64,000 nucleotides of DNA, taken from NCBI GenBank assembly GCA_020634455.1, contig JACKBQ010000001.1, positions 682,001-746,000 of the forward strand, read 5' to 3'. Positions 1 through 8,773 of this stretch are shown piece after piece. This DNA is from Ardenticatenaceae bacterium (GTDB lineage: Bacteria > Chloroflexota > Anaerolineae > Promineifilales > Promineifilaceae). Within the stretch, counting starts at the first letter, position 1; the number at the start of each line of letters is the position of its first letter. A program made the position numbers and the translations under genes. A model generated the notes under the pieces. That model was not told the DNA's origin, searched no databases, and saw only the letters and a list, made by a program, of their open reading frames with translations.

Positions 1-2
1 CC

Positions 3-1061
3 GTTAATCGGGCGGTGATTGATTTGCTGGAGCAACCACCGTCGGTTTTGGTGGGCACACCCGTTACCCACTGGCTACCCGACAACGCTTTACAAGAATG
101 GATTGCCCATCCGGTATCAGGAACGGCCGTTGCCAACAATCAAACTGCCGCTCCCGCTCCCCTGGCACATATCGAATTATGCATGCCCCAAAGCGACAAC
201 AGTCACCTGGTCATGCTCCTTTCCGGATCGTTCCTCCACGACAAAGCGGGCGTAGTCAGCGGGCGGGTTCTGGCCGCCATAGATATTACCGCTCACAAAG
301 AGCGCGAGGCGCTCATTCAGCAGCAGGCAACCGAGCTATCTCGTTCTAACACAGAATTGAGCCGCTTTGCCTACGTCGCGTCGCACGATTTACAGGAACC
401 GCTGCGCATGATTACCAGCTATGTACAGCTGCTGGCCCACCGCTACCAGGGCCAACTGGATGAAAAAGCAGACCAATATATCCATTTTGCCGTTGATGGC
501 GCACAGCGCATGAAAGGCTTGCTGGATGGCCTGCTCAGCTATTCACGGGTTAATACGCAGTTGACTCCCTTTGCCCCTACCAACATGGAACAGGTTTTGG
601 CCAAAGCGCTGGCCAATGTCTCCTTATTGGCCGAACAGACGGGCGCGCAAATTACGCATGATGCCTTGCCCACCATACTAGCAGACAGCACACAAATGTT
701 ACAGTTATTGCAAAATTTGCTGGCCAATGCGCTCAAATATCGTGCCGGCGAACGCCCACCACTCATTCATGTTTCGGCCATGTTGGAAGGTAATCGGTGG
801 CAATTTTCCGTGAAAGACAACGGTATTGGCATTCCCAAAGAACAGTTTGAGCGTATTTTTCTAATTTTTCAGCGGCTGCACACCCGGGAAGAGATTGAGG
901 GGCTGGGGCTAGGGTTGGCTATTTGCCAGCGAATTGTGGAACGGCATAACGGCCGTATCGCCGTAGAAAGCATCGTTGGGCAGGGCAGCACCTTCACCTT
1001 CTCGCTGCCAACGACACAGCCCGGCAGTTCGCTGAACGCAGCTGAGCCTGATGAGCATTGA
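3..1061 (+). CDS. Sensor histidine kinase, 5' end outside window
   Basis: The reading frame is open to the window edge, so the true start lies upstream and only the C-terminal part is seen. A PAS-like end leads into a HisKA domain with the H-box ASHDLQEPLRM (His codon near 383) and a HATPase_c domain with an N-box (QNLLANALKY), a G1 box (DNGIGI) and a G2 box (GLGLGLAI, near 900-920). The SRFAYVASHDLQEPL style is typical of phytochrome-type or PAS-linked kinases. It would autophosphorylate on His and pass phosphate to a response regulator. The next gene, starting with a receiver domain, overlaps its end by 11 bases, so the two probably work together. The input signal is unknown. Confidence 0.9.
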   Translation, partial: VNRAVIDLLEQPPSVLVGTPVTHWLPDNALQEWIAHPVSGTAVANNQTAAPAPLAHIELCMPQSDNSHLVMLLSGSFLHDKAGVVSGRVLAAIDITAHKEREALIQQQATELSRSNTELSRFAYVASHDLQEPLRMITSYVQLLAHRYQGQLDEKADQYIHFAVDGAQRMKGLLDGLLSYSRVNTQLTPFAPTNMEQVLAKALANVSLLAEQTGAQITHDALPTILADSTQMLQLLQNLLANALKYRAGERPPLIHVSAMLEGNRWQFSVKDNGIGIPKEQFERIFLIFQRLHTREEIEGLGLGLAICQRIVERHNGRIAVESIVGQGSTFTFSLPTTQPGSSLNAAEPDEH

Positions 1062-2814
1062 CATGACAAAGTTATTGATTGTAGATGACAACCTGACAGC
1101 GCTGAATTCTTTGCATTCGCTATTGGTTGATGATGGATTTGAAGTAGAAACGGCCGTTAACGGTGAAGACGCCCTGAACAAAGCCCAGAATGCACCGCCA
1201 GACGTCATCATCAGCGATATCCTCATGCCCGTTATGGATGGCTACTCATTAATCCGCCAATGGGTACAAAACACCACACTCAAGCATATTCCCTTTATCT
1301 TTTACACCGCAACTTACACCGATGAACGCGACCTAAAGATGGCTCTAGAGCTGGGTGCCGCCTGCTTCATTAAAAAACCAGCGCATCCCCCAGCGCTTTT
1401 AGATGAAATCAGACACATCGCTCAACGAACCCAACCCCTTCTGACTGAAACAAACGTGGAAGAAGAGCCGGTCTTTCTAAAAAAATACAACGAACTGTTG
1501 ATAAACAAGCTGGAAGAGAAGTTATTGGCGTTGAACCAGGCCAATCAACGTCTCAATATCTTGTACCAGGCCAGTATACAATTCAATACGATCCAACCCA
1601 TCCACGACCTGATCTCTTTCGCGCTTCATGCCTATACAGAAGCCCTGGGGTACACCTATGCCACCTACTTTGCGTACGATAACAGCACGCAACTCCTCCA
1701 CTTAATGGAAACAGTCGGATTTTTAGAAGATCAATTACCTAAACTTCACAAGGAAATGGTCTTTAAGCTAGGAAACCCTTTAGGATTGGTGGGCTTGGTC
1801 GCACAAACAAAACAAGCCTTGATTATTCCCGACACGTCCGCCGATCCCCGCTGGATGCCTGTAAACCCGTCGCTTCGCTCTGCCCTGTTTGTACCCCTCA
1901 CCCAAAACGAAGAACTATTGGGCATTATCAGCTTCCAAAGCGAGCAAGTGGGGGCGTTTAATGAGGAAGATAGTTTTAACGCCATGACATTGGCCAACAA
2001 TCTCGCCCTGGTCATTCGCAATGCCCAACTGTTCGAGTCACAGCGCAGTCAAATGGACCAGCTAGAGGAGAAGGTCGTTGAACGCACGGCCGAATTAAAG
2101 ATTGCCCTGGAAAAAGCCGAAGCGGCCACGTGGGTAAAATCGCAGTTTATTTCTGACATGAATCATGAACTGCGAACCCCCTTGAGCAACATTAAGCTCT
2201 ACCTGCAACTGCTGGATCACGGCAAAGAAGAAAACAAATCCCGATATATGGAAACGTTGAATCGGGAAACGGCTCGATTACAGCAGTTGATTGATGAGCT
2301 GCTGGATTTATCGCGCATTGAATCGGAAAAAACGGCCGTAAATCTCATCCCAACCGACATTAACCAACTGGTGGGCAACCTCATCATGGCGCGGCTAGAA
2401 CTGGCCCATGAAAAAGGCATCTCCCTGGACTTTCATCCAGGCACGGAAGACGCTATCGCCCTGGTGGATCCCCAACTTTTCTTCCAGGTGCTGGCCAATT
2501 TATGGGCTAATGCCGTCAATTACACCCCAGCTGGAGGAAGTATCTGGCTGCAAACAGAAACGGCCGTTGAGGATCAGCAACAATGGATCACCGTCAGCAT
2601 CATTGACAATGGCCCTGGCATCTCCAATGAAGACCTACCCCATATTTTTGAGCGCTTTTACCGGGGCCAAATTGGCCGCGAGAGCGGTGTTTCTGGCACA
2701 GGGCTGGGTCTGGCCCTCTGCTATGAAATCATGGAGCGACATGAAGGCCGTATCACCGCAGAAAGCATCCCCGGAATGGGCAGTAAATTTACTGCCTGGA
2801 TAAAACAACTCTAA
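1051..2814 (+). CDS. Hybrid kinase: receiver - GAF - HisKA - HATPase
   Basis: A 587-residue protein. An N-terminal receiver domain (about 5-120) has the acidic pair VDDN and phospho-acceptor Asp near residue 56 in ISDILMP. A coiled linker leads to a GAF domain (about 165-325), then another coiled coil and a HisKA domain with H-box MNHELRTPLSN (His near 372). A HATPase_c domain ends the protein, with LWANAVNYTP, DNGPGI and GTGLGLAL. No membrane segment is seen, so it should be cytosolic. The upstream kinase could phosphorylate its receiver, giving a two-kinase relay. A second ATG at 1063 lies just beyond the upstream stop and is an alternative start. Confidence 0.92.
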   Translation: MSIDMTKLLIVDDNLTALNSLHSLLVDDGFEVETAVNGEDALNKAQNAPPDVIISDILMPVMDGYSLIRQWVQNTTLKHIPFIFYTATYTDERDLKMALELGAACFIKKPAHPPALLDEIRHIAQRTQPLLTETNVEEEPVFLKKYNELLINKLEEKLLALNQANQRLNILYQASIQFNTIQPIHDLISFALHAYTEALGYTYATYFAYDNSTQLLHLMETVGFLEDQLPKLHKEMVFKLGNPLGLVGLVAQTKQALIIPDTSADPRWMPVNPSLRSALFVPLTQNEELLGIISFQSEQVGAFNEEDSFNAMTLANNLALVIRNAQLFESQRSQMDQLEEKVVERTAELKIALEKAEAATWVKSQFISDMNHELRTPLSNIKLYLQLLDHGKEENKSRYMETLNRETARLQQLIDELLDLSRIESEKTAVNLIPTDINQLVGNLIMARLELAHEKGISLDFHPGTEDAIALVDPQLFFQVLANLWANAVNYTPAGGSIWLQTETAVEDQQQWITVSIIDNGPGISNEDLPHIFERFYRGQIGRESGVSGTGLGLALCYEIMERHEGRITAESIPGMGSKFTAWIKQL

Positions 2815-2931
2815 CAAGATAAACTACGCCATTTGACGCATAGTGCCGTCTCCAAAATCGTCATCTGTTCGATCCCATAAGCTTGCGTATTAAGTACAAT
2901 TGAGTCATCAAACGTATCAGGAGCTGATCTG

Positions 2932-3585
2932 ATGACAAATTTATTAAATCGTCTAGAAACACTTGGCTATTATTCCCTGCCCCGCTCTCACGCGGGCAGC
3001 CCTGGTTTTGGCGGTTTGCTCGTTGTGCTAAGACAGCAGGCAAATGGACACCAACCAGAATCAATCCATCTACACCTGCACGATTGGGATGGTCAAACTC
3101 CCCGTGTGTCGCTACACGCAAACGGCAATCAATCGTTATCACACATCGTTTGCCCAGGCCCTATCAGCATTCACAGTCGCCAAAAACAGGAAGCTACCTT
3201 TTTCTCCTTTGGCGGCACCTTGGAAAGTGAAGTATTCGCCAATGAAACTGTGTTTTCTTTCCGATCACCAGCACCCATACTTGAGCTATCATTCGCGCAG
3301 GATACAATTGCTGACCAGATGGCAGATGAAACGGAAGCCTTGATGGCACGTGCAGCAGCGACACACCAAATTTCCACAAACCAGCTACTCAATCGACTGG
3401 TTTCCGCTGGCGCAGAAGCAGTCTATGTGGCAGTGCTACAAGCATTACTGATACAGGTCACGCAAACGGCCGTTTCTCACCAGCCTGACTTTGTAAAAAT
3501 GTTAAATCAGGAACGCACCTGGTTTCAGCAGTCAGGCCGCTGGCCTCACGTCACCCGCGATCTGGAAACACTCTTATCACCCTGA
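2932..3585 (+). CDS. Conserved-looking protein of unknown function
   Basis: A 217-residue soluble protein I do not recognise. It follows a good ribosome binding site (CAGGAG, about 8 bases before ATG). The first 115 residues look beta-rich (IHLHLHDWDG, FFSFGGTLESEVF), and the rest looks helical (MADETEALMARAAATHQIS onward). No signal peptide, membrane helix or catalytic motif is obvious. It ends 9 bases before the DUF1003 gene, so they may be co-transcribed. Confidence 0.7.
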   Translation: MTNLLNRLETLGYYSLPRSHAGSPGFGGLLVVLRQQANGHQPESIHLHLHDWDGQTPRVSLHANGNQSLSHIVCPGPISIHSRQKQEATFFSFGGTLESEVFANETVFSFRSPAPILELSFAQDTIADQMADETEALMARAAATHQISTNQLLNRLVSAGAEAVYVAVLQALLIQVTQTAVSHQPDFVKMLNQERTWFQQSGRWPHVTRDLETLLSP

Positions 3586-3594
3586 GACAACCAT

Positions 3595-4056
3595 ATGAAA
3601 CGATTAACCTTTCCAAATCCCTTCCTTCACGAACATCCGCCGGTTCAAAACATCAATGAAATCCTGGATGAACAAACATCCCAGGGTGAACGTGCCGCCG
3701 ATTGGGTAGCAACGGCCGTTGGCTCCTGGCGCTTCATCATCGGGCAAAGCATCATTCTCATATTCTGGGCCATTTTGAACGTAACCGCCTGGGTCAAACA
3801 TTGGGATCCATATCTTTTCATCTTGATGAACCTTTTCATGTCCCTTCAGGCCGCGTTCACCGCACCCGTCATCATGATGAGCCAGAACAGGCAAACAGCC
3901 CGAGATCGGCTAGAAGCGCACAATGACTTCGCCATTAACCAAATAGCAGAAGAGGAAATCCGCATCATCCTGGAACATTTGGATGCCCAAAATGAAGCGC
4001 TGACTGCTATTCATCAGCAGCTAGCCACGCTCCTTGAAACACCCAACAAATCTTGA
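3595..4056 (+). CDS. DUF1003 family membrane protein
   Basis: A 153-residue protein matching the DUF1003 pattern: a short polar N-terminus (VNEIL-like), the conserved stretch AADWVATAVGSWRFI, and two membrane helices (about 48-68 and 75-98). These are joined by a short loop containing WDPYLFILMNLFMS and followed by PVIMMSQNRQTARDR and a helical cytosolic tail. The function of the family is unknown; it is a small inner-membrane protein sometimes found near ion transport genes. It lies 9 bases after the previous gene. Confidence 0.85.
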   Translation: MKRLTFPNPFLHEHPPVQNINEILDEQTSQGERAADWVATAVGSWRFIIGQSIILIFWAILNVTAWVKHWDPYLFILMNLFMSLQAAFTAPVIMMSQNRQTARDRLEAHNDFAINQIAEEEIRIILEHLDAQNEALTAIHQQLATLLETPNKS

Positions 4057-4237
4057 TGTACAACCCTCTTGAAGGAAGGCATAAATAAGGCCCTCTGCCC
4101 AGAAAAGCTAAATTGAACTTCACGGGTTAATTGGGTAAGATTAGGCAAGATATTCACCATTCAACAAGAGAGTATCCCCGAGTTTGACCGCCGTTGAATG
4201 AACAAAACCCAAAAATTCACCATCCCCAAGGCTAATC

Positions 4238-4894
4238 ATGAGCGATCCTTACACCATTTATTTTGCAGGCGACCTGTTTGACCACAAACATTTGATTGGC
4301 AATGCGGTTCTGGCAGACTTTATTGAACGACTGTCTGACGGACGCTATGCCTGCCAGGTTCCCCAGGATTTCGAGTTTGTTGACTTTCGCGGTGTGAATA
4401 TCCGCAACACCGATTTAATGGAAGTGATGGCCTGCGATTTGGGCTTGTTTAACTTCGATGGCCCCGACATAGATTCCGGTACCGTCGTCGAATTCATGTT
4501 TGCTAAAATGCTAGACATCCCCTCCGTCATCCTCCGCACGGACCTCCGCACTTCCGGCGATGGCGATCGCGAAGATTGGAACCTGATGGCCACGCACTAT
4601 CCACGCACCAACAACGTCAAAATCCGTTCGTTGGCCTGGTATCGCGAAGCGCAAGGGCAGGCCAATTCGTTGGCTGAACTCACCGACATCTTCTACACAC
4701 GCATTGCCAACGCCGTCATCGCCGCCCTCGACGATGTGCGCCAGCAGCCCCCTTTAACCAAACCAAGCCCCATCACCCCGGAAGCCATCTACCAATGGGC
4801 CGTCCAATTCCCCGCCAGCGGCTTTGCCGAACGGTGCGGGCCTGATTTTGCTGAAAAGATGCTGGAACGGAAAAGAGCCAAAGGATTGTTATAA
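4238..4894 (+). CDS. Nucleoside 2-deoxyribosyltransferase
   Basis: A 218-residue protein with the family hallmarks: N-terminal YFAGDLF strand-turn, a central RNTDLMEVMACDLGLFNFDG segment, and DSGTVVEFMFAKMLDIPSV. In this Glu lies in the place of the catalytic nucleophile of deoxyribosyltransferases. Family members move a 2-deoxyribose from one base to another, or hydrolyse the glycosidic bond. Only 2 bases separate it from tenA, so they are probably translated together. It opens the nucleoside part of the window and sits just before two uridine phosphorylases on the other strand. The exact base specificity cannot be read from the sequence. Confidence 0.85.
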   Translation: MSDPYTIYFAGDLFDHKHLIGNAVLADFIERLSDGRYACQVPQDFEFVDFRGVNIRNTDLMEVMACDLGLFNFDGPDIDSGTVVEFMFAKMLDIPSVILRTDLRTSGDGDREDWNLMATHYPRTNNVKIRSLAWYREAQGQANSLAELTDIFYTRIANAVIAALDDVRQQPPLTKPSPITPEAIYQWAVQFPASGFAERCGPDFAEKMLERKRAKGLL

Positions 4895-4896
4895 CC

Positions 4897-5574
4897 ATGT
4901 CATTTAGTCAACAACTGTTAGCCAAAGCCGAACCTTACATGCAATCTCAGGTCAAAAAACCGTTTTTGCAAGGATTAATCAATGGCGATTTGCCAGCAGA
5001 ATCCTTTCAATATTGGCTACGTGTGGATTACCCCTACCTGCACAATTTTGTAAAGGTGTGCGCGCTCGGCATCCTCAAAGCAGATGATCCGCAGGATGTG
5101 GAAGTGTTTTTGGGGCACATTCGTGGGGTGCAAGATGAGATGCGCGACCATGAAAAACATGCTGCCGCACAGGGGCTAACGCGAGAGGATTTGCTTAACT
5201 ACCCTATGGGGCCGCTTAAATATTCCTACACGCGCCATCAACTAGCCAGCGCCTATCATGGCTCACTAGGCGATGTACAAGCGGCGTTGATGGCCTGCCA
5301 GTGGGGGTATGGGGAAGCGGTGCGCCGCCTTTTGCAAACAAAAAAGGTGACAGAAGACCATCCTTACAAAGAGTGGTTTGCTTTTCATGGCGACCCGGTG
5401 CATCGGGAAAATGCCAAGACGGCTTATGCTTTGTTAGACCGGCAAGCGGCGCAGAGTACCGAGCAACAAATGGATCGTATGGCCGAGATTTTCCTCACCA
5501 GCGTGCGGCACGAGACGATGTTGTGGGACGAATATTACAATATGACCCAGTGGGAACGGTATCCAGAATCGTAA
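4897..5574 (+). CDS. tenA: TenA family aminopyrimidine hydrolase (thiaminase II)
   Basis: A 225-residue all-helical protein of normal TenA length. The active-site cysteine is present near residue 134 in LMACQWGYGEAVRRL, the position of Cys135 of Bacillus subtilis TenA. The C-terminal RHETMLWDEYY resembles the family end motif with its conserved Glu and Trp. TenA hydrolyses aminopyrimidines from damaged thiamine for salvage; some homologues act on other amines. Here it is not with thiamine synthesis genes but directly behind a nucleoside deoxyribosyltransferase, so a role in base or pyrimidine salvage is possible (inference). It ends 15 bases from the convergent uridine phosphorylase. Confidence 0.88.
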   Translation: MSFSQQLLAKAEPYMQSQVKKPFLQGLINGDLPAESFQYWLRVDYPYLHNFVKVCALGILKADDPQDVEVFLGHIRGVQDEMRDHEKHAAAQGLTREDLLNYPMGPLKYSYTRHQLASAYHGSLGDVQAALMACQWGYGEAVRRLLQTKKVTEDHPYKEWFAFHGDPVHRENAKTAYALLDRQAAQSTEQQMDRMAEIFLTSVRHETMLWDEYYNMTQWERYPES

Positions 5575-5589
5575 CAGCCTATTAGCCGA

Positions 5590-6324
5590 TTATTGCCTAT
5601 CCCTAGCAATAAGTTTACGAAGGCCAAGTACGGCCGTTTCACACAAATTCTCCAGCCCCGGATGACCTGCATTAACTGCCACCATAATGCCGCCCGCCCG
5701 CTTCCGCAAAACGCTGCACAGCACAAAAAGCGCCGCCGCTTCCATCTCCGAACACATCACCCCACCCTTCACCCAGGCGTTCCAGCGACTTTTCAACGCA
5801 TCCGCCAAGGGCATCCGCTCCGGCTCCATTTCGCCGTAAAACGAATCTTTGGAGTGAGAAAGGCCGACATGGTAGCCAATGCCTCGTTCACCACAGGCCT
5901 GGCGCAGGCAATCCACCACATCCAAATCAGCAACGGCTGGAAAAGCCAGCGGCATGTAATGGCTGGCCGTGCCTTCGTCACGCACGGCCCCAGACACGAC
6001 AACCAGATCGCCATTTTTCATACTGTCGGGCTGCATCAGGCCAGACGTGCCCACGCGAATGAAGGTATCCGCGCCAATGCGGGCCAGCTCCTCCACCGCG
6101 ATGGCCGTGGAGGGGCCACCAATGCCAGTGGAAGTCACAGAAACTTTGACGCCATCCACCGTACCAGTCCAGGTACGATGTTCGCGATTATGCGCCACTT
6201 CATGGGCTTCATCAAAAAAAGAGGCGATCAGCGGGACGCGGCCAGGATCACCGGGCAGCAGCACGTACCGGCCGACATCGCCGGAGCGCATGTTGATGTG
6301 ATATTGCAGAGCTTCTTCGTTCAT
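5590..6324 (-). CDS. udp: Uridine phosphorylase family protein (copy 1)
   Basis: A 244-residue member of the nucleoside phosphorylase family I. Visible motifs are the phosphate-binding VLLPGDPGRVP, the STGIGGPSTAIAVEEL stretch, RVGTSG, the substrate loop SKDSFYGEMEPERMP and SEMEAAALF. The enzyme splits uridine or related nucleosides with phosphate to give base and ribose 1-phosphate. A closely related gene lies 4 bases upstream in the same direction, so the two are an operon. The last 40 residues differ most between the copies. Confidence 0.88.
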   Translation of the reverse strand: MNEEALQYHINMRSGDVGRYVLLPGDPGRVPLIASFFDEAHEVAHNREHRTWTGTVDGVKVSVTSTGIGGPSTAIAVEELARIGADTFIRVGTSGLMQPDSMKNGDLVVVSGAVRDEGTASHYMPLAFPAVADLDVVDCLRQACGERGIGYHVGLSHSKDSFYGEMEPERMPLADALKSRWNAWVKGGVMCSEMEAAALFVLCSVLRKRAGGIMVAVNAGHPGLENLCETAVLGLRKLIARDRQ

Positions 6325-6328
6325 CCGT

Positions 6329-7069
6329 TTATTCCTTGTCGCGCTCGATTAGTAGTTTTACGCCGGTAACGGCCGTTTCCAACAAATTCGATAAATCCGC
6401 GTGCGTACCGCCATAAATCATGATGCCCCCCGCTCGGCAGCGCAGCACCCGCGACACCACAAAAATCGTCGAGGCTTCCATCTCTGAAGCCAAGGCACCG
6501 CCTTGCACCCAGGCCGCCCAGCGATCTTGCAGCTGACGTGCCACCGGCATCCGCTCCGGCTCATGCTGGCCGTAAAAAGAGTCCTTCGATTGGCAAATGC
6601 CCACATGATGGCGCAAGCCGCCATGCCGCGCCGCCTGCCGCAAAGCCAGCGTCACCTCATGATCGGCCACTGCCGGAAAAGCCAGCGGTTCGTACTGCTG
6701 GGACGTGTACTCATCCCGAATGGCAGCCCAGGCGATGACCAGATCACCCGGTTCCATAAACTCCTGCATTCGGCCCGATGTGCCTACGCGAATAAACGTA
6801 TCCGCGCCAATTTTGGCCAACTCCTCCACGGCAATCGCCGTCGAAGGGCAGCCCATGCCCGTGGAGGTAACAGACACTTTTTCGCCAAGCAACGTTCCGG
6901 TGAAGGTGCGATATTCCCGGTTGTAAGCCACTTCCTGCGCATCATCCAGGTAGCTGGCAATCATCGGCACGCGGGCCGGATCGCCCGGCAGCAGGACATA
7001 CCGCCCCACATCGCCGCGTCGGCAGCCAATATGGTACATAACTTCTTGATTGATTGTTTTTTGTGACAT
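6329..7069 (-). CDS. udp: Uridine phosphorylase family protein (copy 2)
   Basis: A 246-residue paralogue of the downstream gene, with VLLPGDPARVP, STGMGCPSTAIAVEEL, RVGTSG, QSKDSFYGQHEPERMP and SEMEAS. I chose the ATG at 7069 because the protein then has the same length as its neighbour, and because a TATAAT box at 7140-7145 (minus strand) lies upstream of it. An in-frame start at 7174 would sit upstream of that box, and one at 7090 is possible. Tandem phosphorylases suggest two substrates, for example uridine and a deoxy or purine nucleoside (inference). Confidence 0.85.
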   Translation of the reverse strand: MSQKTINQEVMYHIGCRRGDVGRYVLLPGDPARVPMIASYLDDAQEVAYNREYRTFTGTLLGEKVSVTSTGMGCPSTAIAVEELAKIGADTFIRVGTSGRMQEFMEPGDLVIAWAAIRDEYTSQQYEPLAFPAVADHEVTLALRQAARHGGLRHHVGICQSKDSFYGQHEPERMPVARQLQDRWAAWVQGGALASEMEASTIFVVSRVLRCRAGGIMIYGGTHADLSNLLETAVTGVKLLIERDKE

Positions 7070-7139
7070 AGCTTTATATAGGTGGGGCATGTTGATCAAA
7101 CAACACGCCAAATGGTTGAATTGGAGGGTATTGCCAGCA

Positions 7140-7145
7140 ATTATA
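7140..7145 (-). promoter_or_regulatory. Possible -10 box for the uridine phosphorylase pair
   Basis: Read on the minus strand this is a perfect TATAAT, about 70 bases before the ATG at 7069. No convincing -35 hexamer lies at 16-18 bases, so this is a weak prediction. Confidence 0.3.
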
Positions 7146-7252
7146 GGATATTTTCGAAGAATAGCCGCATCCAATTAAACGGCCGTTTTCTGGTTACACT
7201 GCACCGTTCAAGATAGACTATGTTTAAAGCAAATTAACAAGGAGGTTTGGCA

Positions 7253-8011
7253 ATGACACAGGAATTGCAAGTTTTAATTGCGGGCGAATCATGGGAAACC
7301 ACCAGCATCCACCAAAAAGGGTTCGACATATTCACCACTACCTTTTATGAAGAAGGCGTAGGTCCCTTAAAAAGCGCGCTCGAACAGAGCGGTCACCACG
7401 TCACCCACATGCCCAGCCACATTGCCGCCACCAAGTTCCCCACAGAATTAGCCGATTTGCAAACCTACGATGTTGTGATGCTGAGCGATATTGGCACCAA
7501 CACTTTGCTGCTCCATCCAGACACCTTCACCAAGTCCAAACGCATGAACAACCGTCTGAAACTGCTGCGGGAATACACCCAAAGCGGCGGCGGGCTCATC
7601 ATGGTGGGCGGATACATGACTTTTCAGGGAATTGACGCCAAAGCGCGTTACGCCAAATCACCCGTGGAAGATGTACTGCCCGTCACCATGCTAGAACGGG
7701 ACGATCGCGTAGAAGTGCCAGAAGGTGTTTCAGCCAAAGTTCAAATGGCCGATCATCCCATCGTGGCCGGATTAGGAGACAATTGGCCAGCGCTACTGGG
7801 CTATAACCAAATTATTGCCCGGCCAGAGGCCAGCGTCGTGGCAACCGTGGGCGACGATCCGCTGCTGGTGGCCTGGGCGCATCAGCAAGGCCGGGCGGTG
7901 GCCTTTGCCTCGGATTGCGGGCCGCATTGGGCACCGCCGGAGTTTCTGGCCTGGGACGGCTATGGCAAATTATGGTCACAGATGGTGGCCTGGGCAGGCG
8001 GTGCGTTATGA
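7253..8011 (+). CDS. ThuA/glutamine amidotransferase-like protein
   Basis: A 252-residue cytosolic protein with a class I glutamine amidotransferase-like fold (COG5426 or ThuA-like): VLIAGESWETTSIHQKG, LQTYDVVMLSDIGTN, SGGGLIMVGGYMTFQG and GRAVAFASDCGPHWAP. The usual nucleophile elbow Cys is not evident in GGYMTF, so it is probably not a glutaminase; ThuA-like proteins are linked to sugar oxidation. ATG 7253 follows a strong AAGGAGG site. The gene heads a plus-strand operon running to 14.6 kb and overlaps the next gene by 4 bases (ATGA). A sugar dehydrogenase of the Gfo/Idh/MocA type lies further along, which fits a sugar role. Confidence 0.8.
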   Translation: MTQELQVLIAGESWETTSIHQKGFDIFTTTFYEEGVGPLKSALEQSGHHVTHMPSHIAATKFPTELADLQTYDVVMLSDIGTNTLLLHPDTFTKSKRMNNRLKLLREYTQSGGGLIMVGGYMTFQGIDAKARYAKSPVEDVLPVTMLERDDRVEVPEGVSAKVQMADHPIVAGLGDNWPALLGYNQIIARPEASVVATVGDDPLLVAWAHQQGRAVAFASDCGPHWAPPEFLAWDGYGKLWSQMVAWAGGAL

Positions 8012-8760
8012 AATTGCACTGTTTAACCTGGGGAGATGAGGCGGCTGAGCGAACGGCCGTACTCATCCACGGCGTCACGTCCAATGCCCAAAGCTGGGTC
8101 CGCGTTGGCCCCCGGCTGGCCGAACAAGGATATTACGTCGTCGCCCCCAGTTTGCGGGGGCATGGGCCAAGCCCCAAGGCAGACGGCCGTTACAGCCTGG
8201 ATGAAATGGCCAGCGATCTGGCCGAAAATGTGCCCCAAAACCCCACATTTGTTATTGGGCACTCCTTTGGCGGCGTGATGGCCATCGTCGCCGAAGAAAA
8301 CGGCTACTTAAACCCAGACTACATCGTTCTGGAAGACCCCGTCCTGCACTTTGCCGACAAAGAGCTGCCCGCGCTGCTCCTCAAAAACGATGAAGCCAAT
8401 CTCCCGCGAGACCTTGCCGGGGTTCTGCAAGCCAACCCCAAATGGGCGCAAGCCGATGCCGAAGGAAAATTGGCCTCGCTTGGGGCGATTAACTGGGACC
8501 ACATGAAGCAGGTATTTTCGGACAACGCGCCCTGGGATTTGCGCCCCAACGTGGTTGAAATTGGCAAGAAAAAACCAATCTGGCTGATTTTGCCCGAAGA
8601 AAGCTTCTATGTCCCCGAAGCAGATGCCGCCACCCTGCGGCAAGCCCTCGGCCCGGAAGCGGTCGTCAATGTGCCCGGCACAGGCCACAGCATCCACCGC
8701 GATGAGCTAGATACCTTTTTAACCACAATCCAGCAATGGATCGAATCTGCTGGCCGCTAG
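8008..8760 (+). CDS. Alpha/beta hydrolase
   Basis: A 250-residue hydrolase. The oxyanion-hole region is VLIHGVTSNAQSW, the nucleophile elbow is GHSFGG with Ser86, and the catalytic His is near residue 227 in GTGHSIH. The start at 8008 overlaps the previous stop (ATGA), implying coupled translation. Extending the frame upstream would bury it in the previous gene. Substrate is unknown; esters, lactones or C-C bonds are all possible in this fold. Its place before an acetamidase suggests a catabolic step. Confidence 0.87.
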   Translation: MKLHCLTWGDEAAERTAVLIHGVTSNAQSWVRVGPRLAEQGYYVVAPSLRGHGPSPKADGRYSLDEMASDLAENVPQNPTFVIGHSFGGVMAIVAEENGYLNPDYIVLEDPVLHFADKELPALLLKNDEANLPRDLAGVLQANPKWAQADAEGKLASLGAINWDHMKQVFSDNAPWDLRPNVVEIGKKKPIWLILPEESFYVPEADAATLRQALGPEAVVNVPGTGHSIHRDELDTFLTTIQQWIESAGR

Positions 8761-8773
8761 ATTGGAATGCAAA

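Noticed and set aside
5593..6369. Long plus-strand frame of 258 codons opposite the uridine phosphorylase gene
   Set aside because: It is antisense to a clear enzyme gene, has no family pattern and no ribosome site; it is a composition shadow.
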